A stretch of DNA of 64,000 nucleotides from Phanerochaete sordida (taxonomy: Eukaryota > Basidiomycota > Agaricomycetes > Polyporales > Phanerochaetaceae), in contig BPQB01000075.1 of the NCBI GenBank assembly GCA_019973155.2, positions 1 through 64,000 on the forward strand, given 5' to 3'. Of the stretch, positions 1 to 11,600 are shown piece by piece. The notes below the pieces were generated by a model. The model was not told the origin of the DNA. It did not search any database and was given only the letters and a program-made list of their open reading frames with translations. The first letter of the stretch is position 1. Each line of letters starts with the position of its first letter. The translations under genes were made by a program, and so were the position numbers.

Positions 1-2295
1 TGTGGCGCTCCTCAATGCGCTGAGCGGTGTCCGAGGTCACGACGGGCGCTCACCAGCAGAAACCCGGGTTGCTGAAGAGAAGCGAGGGTTTCTGCTTCCC
101 ACGGGGGTTTCTCATTAGAATAATCCGTGGCGATCGCCAAAAATCTAGCTAACACGCACACACTACGGAGAATCAATTGCTGGTTTCTATTCTCTTCACA
201 CTGCACCGACGATTCTCACCCAAATTTAGCTCAAATAGACATATTCATCTTGCGAGCAGCATCGGCTTCTCGAATACTGCAGTTCGTCTGCCTTCACGCG
301 GTCGGGGCGGTGGAGTTGGAGTGGGAGAGGGACGAATGGCGGTCGCGGAACAAGGCAGCAATCAGGTGCTCAGTCAGAGTTTCACACGCTTGCACACGCT
401 GCTGGCTGTCTGCCAGATATCAAACCTTGGCCGGAATAACTGCATAGCTCTCCCCATTCGGCAGTCGTGGCGCCGATGGCTATCTCTGTAGGCTTGAAAG
501 CTCTTGCCGCGTACCATAAATCCCCGTTTTGGCAGCCTAGAGCGAGCTTGAAGGTCCAGCACTCCCCACTCACGCTCGTTCTGCTCGACGCGCATGGCTG
601 CTCCAGGCCGCCATCGATCTACACCGGTTTCACGTTTGGTTTTGCAGGGAGAAATCCTCGATTCACACTACGAGTAACATCACCCCGCCCTCTGTTTATC
701 ACCTCCCTCCGTTTCATTTTTGTGGTCTCGTCTCGTCTATCCGCAAATATTCTACTCGCCGCAGCTTAGGTACGAAGTTGTCGACATGCTCAAGATATAC
801 CAATTCTTCTACCCGCCGTGTGGCCTCATTGCCATGTGCAGTACAGCTAACGGTCCGCGGTCATCGCTACCAAGTCAACTCACATGTGTCCTCAATCGAA
901 CGGCCGTCGCTTATCCGGCATACGCTATGAGTTGGATATGCTTTCAGGAAAAGGATCCGATGATGCTTTGCTCGGCGTGAGTACAGCTATCACCGGGCCA
1001 TTACCCTTCTCACATGCTGATAAGCTACAGCGTATTATGGCTGAGTATCCCGACGATCCACGCAGCTAAGCGTGTAGCGCGGTTCAGGAAGAACTCAGCG
1101 CCGTATCTCATCGGTCGTCTGCCAGGCAACAGCTCATGACGAGCCTCCGCCTCGCTCTCAAATAGTAGCTTTTTGGTCCAGGCTACGGCTCAAAACAGGA
1201 GCAAAGTCTTCGGTCAACATCGTCGATATCATCAGAACCTCCGATTGGTAAGACGACTCGGTGCCGCGACTACGTCGGAACTGCGTGTCTAGTGCTCTGT
1301 ATGTACGCTTCTCTGTGTACGCAACGCGCTGCTCATTTAGATGCTGTCAGCTACGGTTTAGCCTTTCCTCTGTTGCTCCTAGGACTGCAGCAATGCCTCT
1401 CGTATGCGGACGGAGCTCAACTTCGCGAGCCCATCGGACGCTCGCGAACAGCATGGCGCTTGCGCCCGAATTTTCCCAACAATGCGCGTGTTCGTACTCC
1501 GTCTGATCGGACCGTTCTGCGCAAGGATACAACGCTGCCGCCGGCCTCTGAGAGCTACTCGACCACCATCGTTGCAATCGTTGCTTATGATCCTCAGGAT
1601 CGCGAGCGATCGAAGGCGGTCAGTCGCGCATAATAACCTCACCAGTCCGCGTAACGTCATGCCGCGGCGCGTCGTCGGACAAGCTGTTCTCAGGCTGTAG
1701 TTTGCGGTGTGTGAGGACTCACTTGTCCTCGTATGTGTCTGTCCTTACGGGTTAGGAAACCAGTCAGGCGGCCGACCTGCTGTGCATGCCGTCTGGGAAT
1801 ATTCCAGCAGGACGACCGCGCAATATACCCATTTTTGCACTATATTCGGAGGCTGTAAGTCACACATGACTTCCACCCACTGATTATGGGACTTTGGTAC
1901 TAATTTCCGCTCGTAGAGCTGTGCCGGCATGCCCGAAGCTTATGTATATCGAATTGAACGCCCACCACAAGCTGGCTCTGGCTGTCGAGCGTCGCGGTCA
2001 GAACTCGTGTAGTAACGTCGCACCTGGTAACTCTGCGTTCGTGCTACAGACTGAGAGAGAACGGAGCTAATTATTGAGTCGTGGCTATAGAACTGGCGTG
2101 AGACTGTGGGCCAAGTTAGCATGGCTCCGTCGACAACGTGTATACCACGCGTACCGTAATCTCCGTGGTAAGAAGAGCGGGATACCACAGCGATAACGTA
2201 CGTATACCGATGCCGACCAGTACTGTGCTTATTCGAACGTGCTAAGAGCGATTTAAAGCTATGCATTAATGCCTTAGCCCCCCGCATGCGCGCCC
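1..2295. other. No supportable gene
   Basis: Open frames here are short, overlap on both strands and show no recognisable family or intron chain. I see no tRNA or repeat array. The last few hundred bases are the upstream region of the CaaX-protein gene at 2374. Confidence 0.5.
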
Positions 2296-2304
2296 TATAT
2301 AAAT
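2296..2304 (+). promoter_or_regulatory. TATA box of CaaX-protein gene A
   Basis: The sequence TATATAAAT lies 70-78 bases before the ATG at 2374 and is followed by a pyrimidine-rich leader. The other two CaaX-protein genes have TATA-like boxes at similar distances, which suggests strongly regulated promoters of the same type. Confidence 0.6.
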
Positions 2305-2373
2305 CGGGCTTCGTCATCGCGAAAGTGCTATCTACAACCCTTTCGAGTCCCCCACCCGTCTCCTGCCTCAGTC

Positions 2374-2834
2374 ATGAGCAGCTACTACACTACTGGGGCC
2401 AATACGCTGTACGCAAGCTCCATCGGCGAACTCATTCGCAATGCTGATGTGACCGATTTTCGTAGGGACTCAGGATACCCTCCGGTCGGATTCGATGCCG
2501 TGTCCGGCTACGCCGCGCCCACTCCGTACGCCCAAGGTCCCCAGCCCCAGTACACCTCACAGGTGGTTCAGCCTGGGCACCTAACAGTGCCCGGAAAGAC
2601 CGGATACGACCTCTCGCCGACTGTTTCCAGTAGTTCCGAAGGTGCGTTGTTGCATGCTCTCGACACTACACTCTACTGACGAACCATCGTGCAGCTACCA
2701 GCAATGAACAAGGCTGTCGAGGGGTGCCAGGTCAAGCGACGGTCGTTAAGACTAAGCCTCGCCCACGTCCGACGACCGGGTCCGGTAAGCCGCGCTCTCC
2801 GGAGGACGGCGGCGGTTGCTGCATCGTGATGTAA
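2374..2834 (+). CDS. Small CaaX-box protein A
   Basis: Two exons, 2374-2641 and 2695-2834, are joined over a 53-nt GT-AG intron (GTGCGT...GTGCAG), giving 135 residues. Without the intron the frame stops at 2679 and the C-terminus is lost. The body is rich in Tyr, Pro, Gly and Ser; the second half carries a basic Lys/Arg/Pro stretch. It ends GGGCCIVM, a canonical CaaX box (CIVM) with one more Cys directly before it. This predicts prenylation of the CaaX Cys (a final Met usually means farnesyl), removal of the last three residues, carboxymethylation, and possibly palmitoylation of the extra Cys. No signal peptide or membrane segment is visible, so a cytosolic face of membrane is likely. It could be a pheromone-like precursor, but it is longer than usual and has no clear Glu-Arg/Asp-Arg processing site. 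Two more CaaX genes lie at 8957 and 40083. Confidence 0.72.
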
Positions 2835-5800
2835 GGCGGGGCCCATCCTTGCTCTCTGTAAATGAGAGCATTGTCGAGTCGACGGCGACTTGTCTTGCAA
2901 GGACATGGTTGGTCGCTCCTTAACTCTGTTCCGTGGACTTTTCTTTCTTCGTCGCGCTGCTCGAGATCCTACGCTACTCATCCACTCGTGTCACGGAACG
3001 ATATCGTCGCTGATCGGACTATACCCCCCCTGTAGCATAACGTCTCTGATATTATCTCCCCCCATCTCACATCCGTTGCGTACCTCCACGGACTTTTGTC
3101 TTTTAGCTATGCCCACGCATGTCCATTCGGACTATCATTCCCAGCAAACTATGGAAATTCGCCATGCTATCTCTTCCATATTATAAGCATCACCCCAGCA
3201 GGAGATTGGCTGAACATGAATATATCTCTATGCGATTTAGAACAGCGTTCCTGTATGCTTAGGTTCGCCTGACCGCAGCTATAACCTAGTACACTTCAAT
3301 GAATTAAACCATGGAGTAGAGGCAAACACCACGCCCAAATCTCGCTGTCTATGGGAGGCGTAGAGCTTCCGCATGCCAGGCTTGGCAGCTCGAGAGCCCT
3401 GAAAAGCTTCACGCTGTCATCGGCAGCGGACACTACTGGGACCGTGAAGGATACACACAGACACAGAGGCCCCAGCGCTGCGCATTACCGCGCATATGCT
3501 TAGACCCACGAGTACGGGATGCTCACGAGGATTATTTGGACTACGCATGACGTTTTCTCCGTCTGCTAGTGGGAGATGTGGTGCCCTAAAGCGCCGACAA
3601 TGCAGCTGGAATGCGCCCGACGTCGTCCTCGTTGCGATGGGGCCTGTTACACAACGCTTACAGCCTTGAGGCCGCGCTCGGCGGAGCACGTTTTAGTTCA
3701 TTTCGATTGGCCTATTCCAGCACTGGTTGCTGCGTGTATGCTCTAGTAGAGCTATGTAAACGTCATGCATGGAGTTTTAGGGCTGGTTCTCCGTCACCCA
3801 CCCACTCTCAAGAGTCATGGACGAGGTCCCTGTACTCTGCTAGGTGTCTACAAATGGACAGAGGTATGTTCTGTTTTTCTTTATCAGTAATCAGAGGTAA
3901 ATTGATAGCGTCCCACAAGCTACTACCCGATGCATCTGGAAAATCCCAAATTGCTAATTAGCCCTTAATTAGTGCTACTGACATTCACAGGGTACTACGT
4001 TTCAGCTAATATATTCACGGGATTAAAGCTCAATTCCAAGAGGGCTATATTTGCTATGCCCGAACTCTCTGGTGTTTATTCTTGGTAATTAACTAAGCCG
4101 TGTCTACGGGGCAGCTAAATCTGCTACACAACTCTTGCAAGACTATATCATTGCTATTTGTACTCTCTCTACATTCTCTGCTTGTTAAAATTGTTATTCT
4201 ACTCTTCGAGGATTCACCTGCAATTAATCGACTCTGAGCATACTATGCAGACGCTATTTACACTATTCCACTATTGGTGTGTTCATCCAGGTCTATTCTC
4301 CCTATACTGACGTTACATGGTGGATGTATACCAGATATCTATTATCTACATGTTATGAGCTCCCGAGAATGCACATACACAGTACCCTGTATTGCTTGCT
4401 TGCAAACAATACTCATCGAGAACCTTGAAGGATGCCAATAGGATTCAGTCGGCCTTATAAAAACCAAGCCGCGGGCTGTGATACTAGCGTCTGCACTCTC
4501 GCACGGTGCACGGGCAATATGCTCATTAATGACACAGGCTCCTGGCTACAGCCACTGCGGGCAGACGTAGCGATACTGAGAACGCGGAATGCGGTCCGTC
4601 GTGAGCGCCAGCGCTTGGTCTCCGGCGCTTTGCGCATCACGCGCGCGAAGTTGCCCGTTCGAAGTTGAACCAACTCCATCATCTCCCTCATTTGACGTCT
4701 TTCGCTGTAGCCCACTGTCTCATCTTGTGAATACCTTCCGCCTCTACCTAGCCCAGTCATGCATGTCCACGCACAACCTGTAGTCAAGAATCGAACCATG
4801 GAGGGCGGAGAGAGGCTGGACGAGCACAGGCTGGCGACACTCAGCTAAGGTGCGTGCCACGCTCGACTTTGAGAGTACTGGCTCCGCGGAGCTGTTCCTG
4901 AAGCGACCACATCGATGCTGCACGCTCCTCGAGCTTGGGCACCGCCCAGCACCTTCACCCCTCCGCGCCAAGACAAACATCACCACGGTATGCACTCAGC
5001 AACATCGACAGCTCATCAGCGACACTTCCGAACTTCCACGCCACATACTGCATGCTCAACGCGAATGCGAGCGCAGCCGAACCGGAGCCCTACCTCAAGG
5101 TGCGTGTGCACACTCCCGTAGGGCCGCCGCGCCCATCCCCATCCTCGACCATCTCACATGGGCCGCGCGCCAGTGCATAGACACGGCGACGAAGATCTAC
5201 ACTCCGTACGTGTATCGCTTGGCGCGTCCTAGCCGGCTCAGCGGTGCTCACTTGCATGCGTCAGCGTCCACTCGAGTTCAAGGGCACGCGGCGCAGCCTC
5301 TCCTCGACCATATTCCGCGTGGTCGGCACGGACGCCTCCGCGCTCGCGAGCTTCGTGTACAGCATGCACTTCAACCAGGCGATGTAGAGGGGCCCCACGA
5401 TTAACTGCGGACTGGAGTCTGCCCGTGCGCTGAGACAGCGCCGGCAAGAGTGCTGGGGCGTTGGCCAGCAAGGAGAAGATGAATGGTACCATTCCCATCT
5501 TGTTGTCGTTTGTACACTACGATCCGTGGCTGCGTTCCCATCAGGCGCACTGACGGCTTCCTCGCGGCCTCGGTAAGGCTTTACTAGTGTAGTACTACTG
5601 TGTACCTCTATGAATGACATTACTGTTTATCTGTGTCGATATCATGGGTGCCTGTGCTTCGTTCTTAAGCACTGTAGTGACCGAAGAGTCTCGGCAGAAT
5701 TTGCGGTGAGTAGCTGGATAGTACTCACCCGGTGCTAACGGTACTATTCCGCCACTATTCAGCCACTATTTAGTACTATCATAGTAATTTTAATAAGGGG

Positions 5801-7306
5801 GTCAGTTCATTAGTTCCCGGCACTAATGCGATGCTATTTACATGTCATGGCACTATTTAACGGTATTGAGGGTTTGACGGTTTTCCAGATGCATGCCGGA
5901 GCCATTCTACTTCTCCTCGGGATTCCCGAGCGAGGTACAAAGGGGTGTCGGTGTGCCGTCGCCAGGTAAGTTGGCCTAGGCTTCGTTTGTGTGTCTAGTC
6001 GAATTCGGGCAGGTTATGAGGGACCGCGGGAGAGCGGCGCTGCCAACAATCCACGCGTCCGCAATAAAGTCAGACAAGACGGAGCTACCTAGGCCAAAGC
6101 GTTTGAAGTGGCTCCGGTCGCTTTTGTGCTGTTTTTCTGCGAACTAAATGCAGGCTTTACGCTTCTGGCGGGTGTAAGGTCGTATACTAGTAGAATCTCG
6201 ATATCTTACAGCGCGTGATACGGTACATGGAAGAGCGTGAGTATAGCGGGATGTATGCGTACTAAAAAAAAAAACAAGTCAGAACTGCCGCTCAATCCCT
6301 GTACTGTCGTGCTTGCTCAGGCTCCGATTTATAAGCTGCGTAGCGTAAGCTCACTCAGCTCGCCACTGCGTAAGTAAACAGAGCAAGCAAATACAACACT
6401 TGCCAAACACGGATGTCGCGCCGCGCCGCCGTGGGGGCACATCAGACGCCGGTGGACGCTTGTTGTCAAGTTGTTGAACATCGTCCGCGACTCCGCGAGC
6501 GACGCTTTGCCGCCGACTCCGCAAGCAGCGCGAGTGAGAAACCAACGACCGCGCACCGCGGGCTGCGGTTGGCGTCGAACGGTGAGGGCCGGAAGGGGCA
6601 CCAGGGTGGTGAGTTGCGGCGAAGGTGCGCTCGCGTCGTCGGCGTGGAAGTGGGGCCGTCGCCTTACTCACGCGGTCCAGCGAACAGCTGTCAAAGAGAC
6701 TACAACGCATGGTTTGGGGTTCATCTGATTGCTCTGGGGAGCATAGTCAGCGACTGGTCCGGCGTGGAAGGTCAGCGCACACACCGAATGGTGAACGTCC
6801 ATGTATCCTCAACCTCCTAGCCTCCTGCCAGGTGCCTCCCGTTGAACCTGATACTACCGCATCGCGCCTCCAGGCGCTAGCTGGCAAGAATATGCGCCAT
6901 GAAAGGTACGCCGCGGTGTCTTCTTCCGTGTTCTCGGGATCGCTATCTGCATACTCACCATCCTGAGACAGTCGCGCCGATCTACGTGATAGCAAAGGCT
7001 CTCGAGTCGTTGAGGAACCGCAGGCTGCCGGTGCTGGCGCAGTTCTGCAGGGGGAAAACTGGCCTCGGGACAAGGGACATGGTGGTAGCGGAAGAGGAAA
7101 CCAGGCGCGGCCTTTTCCCATCAGGCTAGAGCGCGCCCTTCCCTGTTGGCTGCCAGAGCATATCGGAAACTCTCTCCATGAGCTGTACAGTTTCTAACTC
7201 CCAGTTCTGGCCGTCGTTTCCCAGCTCCTAGCTCGCCGCCTCTCACGACGTGCTCGCCTCTGGCTCTCTCGCACTCTGGCAACGTCCCTAGGGGCACCGA
7301 GCCTAG
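2835..7306. other. Gene-poor stretch with AT-rich part
   Basis: No gene can be supported. About 3860-4430 is clearly AT-richer than its surroundings. Around 5690-5880 the word CACTATT or a close variant recurs several times, next to a run of AT-rich DNA, without forming a clean tandem array. At about 5080-5400 short protein-like stretches appear in several frames next to plausible splice sites, but no single frame joins them; this may be a decayed gene. Confidence 0.4.
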
Positions 7307-7783
7307 GCTAGTTTGTCCATCCATCTGGGCCAAACTCGCTCGGCGATCGCTGCGGTGCTCGACACCGACTACTGCCTCTCCCTCATGACCGTCAACCGCC
7401 GTGTCACTGGAAGCTCGCTCCTCATCGATAGTCACCGCCCCGTCGCCGGGCTATCCAACCTACTCGTCAAGAATGAAGAAGAAGCTGCCTTCAAGCTTCA
7501 AGGCGACTCGCTGCTTTCCGTGAACGCTCCTATCACCACACTCTGGGCTGTGAATTTGAAGTAAGCCAGGCTTTCTAGACGCATGAATGCCCATCTGATA
7601 ACAATGGTCGCAGGGATGACACCTCTTTTACACTCCATCTTCATCTATTGTCTCCGCCCATAACACACCCCGTACTGCAGGACACCCGCCGCTGCGCCCC
7701 CGTCAGATACACATCCCAGACATCAGGTGGCGACCGTCTGCGCCGACAAGAATTAATGCACTTCTGGATGAAGGAGCGCTAAG
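7307..7783 (+). CDS. Doubtful two-exon coding segment, unknown function
   Basis: An open stretch from 7307 runs to a good donor (GTAAGC at about 7561). A 53-nt intron with a CTGATAAC branch-like site and GCAG acceptor follows, and the frame reopens at about 7614 and runs to a stop at 7781-7783. Together about 140 codons stay open across the junction. The 5' end is probably an acceptor (GAGCCTAG before 7307), so an upstream exon and start are missing from my model. I recognise no domain. The fit of donor, branch site, acceptor and phase is the only argument; a chance open frame in GC-rich DNA is quite possible. Confidence 0.28.
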
Positions 7784-8872
7784 TTCTGTTCCTTTGTGCC
7801 GAGAGGCCCCGCCGGTACAGCCACTTCACAGTCTTTCCTGCAGCCCCCTCTGATCAGACTCGGCCGCTACAGCCCCGCTATAGGAATGCCGCTGGCCCAA
7901 TCCGCGCGACACAGATCCTAGGGGAAGAACAAGTGGACACAATTGCCTTCACCCCCGTTCCAAATTGTCATCGCCCCGCTGGTTCTCGAAACTCTGCTCC
8001 TCGCATCTGGCAGCCTTGCCCTTACTTACCGCTCATCACGCAAGAACAACAAGGCACAACCTGCAAGACGGTTCGCGCGCCGCCGCCGTCGCCGCCGCCC
8101 TTTTGCTTGCTCCGTCTACGTACCCAGCCTGGCAACCTTCCCTGTCCATGGCGCACGTCTATCGTCACCTCCGCTTACTAATCACATCTCATACATGGCC
8201 CGCGCCGTCTCCGCCATTTCTGAATGGGGCCAGCTGTCGCGCACGAAGAAGATAAGACGAGAATAGGGCGGTCGAGGTCGTCTATGGAGTGCGAGGCAGT
8301 ATCGCGCACAGCCGGCCGGCTGCCCAACAGAAGGACGCACTGGAAGGGCTCTAACCCACCAAACATGCTCCAAACACGCCTTCCTTCGTCGAACATTGGC
8401 CAGCACCGCACATCGTGCGTCGCACCTGCCAGCTCTTCGCCTGGCGTATGTTGTATGCGCGCATACAGCCAGCGTTCTTCCGCGTCCATGCCTCTGACGA
8501 GAAGTCGCTGCAGCGTGGCCGCGTGCAAGCCATCGTCATGCGAGCGGGACGTGTTCGCAAGGCCTGCTCCACGCGCCCTTCCTAGGACGCACCGCATAGT
8601 CGTTCATCTCGGTGCGTTTCTGACGCACCGCATCTGCTTGACGCTAACATGAGGTACCCAGACTTGCTCATGTGATGACGAGATGGCCATTCCCTGCGTC
8701 GCGTTCCACGCACGAGCATGCCTCCTGCTCGGCGCATCGCACAGCCAACCAAATGGGCATAACGATGTGAGCGCAATTTTTGTTGGCGGTGCAGCCAGAG
8801 CCTAAAGGAGCGTAACTTATTTCAGGCGGACAAGTTCGTACTGCCACTGGCACAAGAGACGCTCCTTCGAGC
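7784..8872. other. No supportable gene; upstream region of CaaX gene B
   Basis: Overlapping open frames on both strands, none with a recognisable family or a good intron chain. The right end is the promoter region of the gene at 8957. Confidence 0.45.
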
Positions 8873-8880
8873 TTATATAC
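8873..8880 (+). promoter_or_regulatory. TATA-like box of CaaX-protein gene B
   Basis: TTATATAC lies 77-84 bases before the ATG at 8957, matching the spacing seen for CaaX-protein gene A. Confidence 0.5.
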
Positions 8881-8956
8881 ACCCTCAAGCAAAGCCGAAA
8901 ATAATCACCGCCGCCCTTCTCTCGACCTTCCTCGCCCGACCCACTCGTCGCTCGTC

Positions 8957-9508
8957 ATGAGCTACCTGAACATCCCCGAGCCTCAGATTTAGTGAGCCAC
9001 GGTCGAACGCCATGTTCTCGCGCACATTCTGACCCCCCTTTCAGTGCGCCTGCCCCTGCGCATCCTCCGGCAGGGTTCCATGGACCGGGTCAGCAGTTCA
9101 GCCCCCATCAGGGCACGTACTCCTACAGCCCATCACCGACACCGTCGCCGTCGTCGTACATGACCCCATACCCGCCAAGTCCCATGCCACCTAGCCCCGT
9201 GCCGCCGAGTCCCATGCCGTCCGACACAGCGCCGCTGTATCCAAATGACGCAGAGTTTGGCTCGTACTCGACGGGCCCATTGGCGACTACGTTCTCTCCA
9301 GGTACGCGCATTCGTCGGCTCGTGTCCGCATTCATGCTCATGCTGTCCATGTCTCCTAGGGAGCACTCAGTCTCGAGCTATTCACACCCTACCGACAGCG
9401 ACGCCCGGCCATGGTCACCGTCCCACCCAACCATCAGCGGCGCACGCCAATGGTCCTCACTCGAGGCCTGCAGACTCACACCAGTGTAGCTGCTGCATCA
9501 TCATGTGA
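8957..9508 (+). CDS. Small CaaX-box protein B, Pro-rich
   Basis: Three exons, 8957-8991, 9045-9301 and 9360-9508, with GT-AG introns of 53 and 58 nt (GTGAGC...TTTCAG and GTACGC...CCTAG), give 146 residues. Exon 1 alone would stop after 11 codons, so the gene is easily missed. Residues about 14-75 are Pro-, Ser- and Tyr-rich with a repeated PPSPMPPSP-type motif, suggesting an extended unfolded rod. The C-terminus is CSCCIIM: a CaaX box (CIIM) preceded by two more Cys residues. Expected processing is farnesylation (final Met), AAX cleavage, carboxymethylation and possible S-acylation of the neighbouring Cys, which would tether the protein to a membrane. It shares with genes A and C the start MS, a TATA-type promoter and a Cys-rich CaaX tail, but little body sequence. 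Function unknown. Confidence 0.75.
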
Positions 9509-10513
9509 TGGGTGTCCTCCCCGCCCATCGCTTCAGGCCCCCGGACCGCTTCAGCGTCTCGCGGGGCCTTGCGCGACGACGCTGCGTCTTCAACACCTTT
9601 ACACTCCTCCGGCGGAGCTCGCATACCCCTATCCTGTGTACCTCTCAGAGGTTCGCCACATACCCGTACCTCGTCAGTGTATACCCCGCCCTCGCTGCAT
9701 ACCCCATCTGCGCCGTACATCCCTGCCCCCGTGTCCTTCCGCGCGAAAGCTCTGTAGGCGTGCGCCCATAGTATCCACCCGTTATCGGACATCTTCCTAG
9801 GAGCCTTATACTCCTGACGGACTCTTCCATGGTCCTGTCGGACCCTTCCCATTTTCTTCCTGTGCCGCTGTAGAATATCACTGGACGACGTGTTTCCTGT
9901 CGTGCCCTTCCTCCACTTCTGGCTACAGAGCGGGGCACGTCATCGAGGATTGCGGTCCCCCAGTCTCTGACGTTTATACGTTTCATCTTAGCTGCCTAAT
10001 GCGCGCTGTGTAATACTGTATGCCCTTGGCTGTGCGGCTGCGGATGCCCCACTGCTCATATACGTGAGTTCGTAGTAACACGAGCACGCAATAGATCTGA
10101 GCTGCGGCGTCGGTGCGCCCGCGAATTTGCAACGACGTGCGGGGCCGTCGTCAGGCAGTGTCCATCGGCGGGGTATGGCAGAATCCTGATAGTAATGCAC
10201 TACGCTCGAACCTTGTGTGCTCGTCCACATCTCAGCAGCCCTGATTGATCTGTACAGCGGTCGTTCCACTATCGGCGATGCCGTGTAGAATATTCTGTCC
10301 GACTATCTGTATCACTTCAGGCCCTGGGAGCGCAACTCGCGGGACTCGGAGGCTCGCTGAAAATGCACTCACCATGAATGTCATCTACGCCGATTCTCTC
10401 GTAGGCGGATATTCATCATACTGCGAGCCAAAGAGGACACCAACAAGTCATGATATTACCGGGGAAAAATAACACCTGCCTACAGACGTGACCCATGATA
10501 TTTGATGCAGGGC
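9509..10513. other. Intergenic, no supportable gene
   Basis: This lies between the 3' ends of CaaX gene B (plus) and the GNAT gene (minus). Open frames on both strands are low-complexity and overlap; none is convincing. Confidence 0.45.
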
Positions 10514-11600
10514 TCAGTCAGAGACGTCCTTGCGAAGGATCCAGAACGATGAGCTGGTGACGAATGGAATAGCAGGTGCGGGCTTGTGGGCAACGAAACC
10601 CATCTTCGTCGCGATGGTGTACTGCAAAATGGTCAACGCGGAGTCGTTAGATCGACGCTCATGATCACGTACATTGAGCGCAGATTGAGTCTCCATGAAG
10701 ATTGGCTTCTTAGTGGCCTCCGACGACGCTGTCTATAAGGGAAATTAGAAGACGAAGAGCGTGCGGTGCAGAGACAACGAGACTCACAGCAACATGTTTG
10801 ACTGCTTTCTCAAGCTGGTGCAGTAGCCTGGTGCCAAGGCCCTTTTGCCTGTGCTCCGATAGCACTGCGAAGCTGTTGATCGCCCAAGCCGGTTTCTTTC
10901 CGCCATCGCCAACAATGTAGTCGACGATGTTCACCACTGCCGGTGCCAGCTAGCAAGCCCGCGCGTGAGTCACTGGCAACAGAGTCCGTGGTGAGGAAAC
11001 GCAGTGCTCACAAATGTCCAGAAAGGCTGGAGATCGGCCGGTAGGCTTGCCACAAAGTCCGAGAAGAGATTGGTTGATAGAGAAGAGACCCCACTGGCTG
11101 TGATGTCGCTGGGCGAACGTTTCAGCTATACGCTGGAGATGACGAATGGAGGCCGCGCACGAACCTCTGGGTAGCACCGGGGTGATACGCGGAAAGGCAG
11201 CCCACAGCGCGCCATATCCTCGTATCGACGGCTACAAACAAGTAGGCATTGGCGGCAGCGCATTGCGCAAGAACCAGATGAAGCTTGAAGAAAATGTCTG
11301 GATCCCCACCGCACCCCTTGACCGAGATGACTCCTAAAATGAGGTATGTAAGTCTCAACACATACTGCCATGCGTAGGTGCTCACCGTTCTTGCTATCAA
11401 ATAAAGCGTCCGATGCGACCTTCGCAGCGTCGTAGACCACACGGCCTAGAAACGGAGGCGTTATTGACTAGCCGAATGCATATCTAGCACAGAGGCGCAC
11501 TAGTGGGATTCCTGACCCGTACAATCAGGTACCGCTGAATCGTGAAACTGAATAAAGGATCGGCACCGACTTCACGAGCAAACGCTGCATGTTCAGCCAT
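10514..11600 (-). CDS. GNAT-family N-acetyltransferase, copy 1
   Basis: Seven exons on the minus strand (11600-11501, 11445-11386, 11333-11165, 11108-11012, 10949-10788, 10732-10673, 10621-10514) join through introns of 51-62 nt into 251 residues without a stop. The acetyl-CoA binding motif A is visible as SEHRQKGLGTRLL (pattern Q/R-x-x-G-x-G/A), after the beta-4 strand SFAV. The C-terminus WILRKD is like that of copy 2. The family transfers acetyl from acetyl-CoA to an amine; the substrate cannot be told from sequence. Exon borders and phases match the paralogue at 36037-36967, including the phase-1 introns after exons 1 and 2. That match supports the ATG at 11600 and the first intron (GTGCGC...TTCTAG). 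Divergence from copy 2 is large, so the duplication is old. Confidence 0.8.

Noticed and set aside
4770..4800. tRNA T-loop-like word GGTTCGATTCTT on the minus strand
   Set aside because: The bases around it cannot form the 5-bp T-stem and no acceptor stem or anticodon arm is present.
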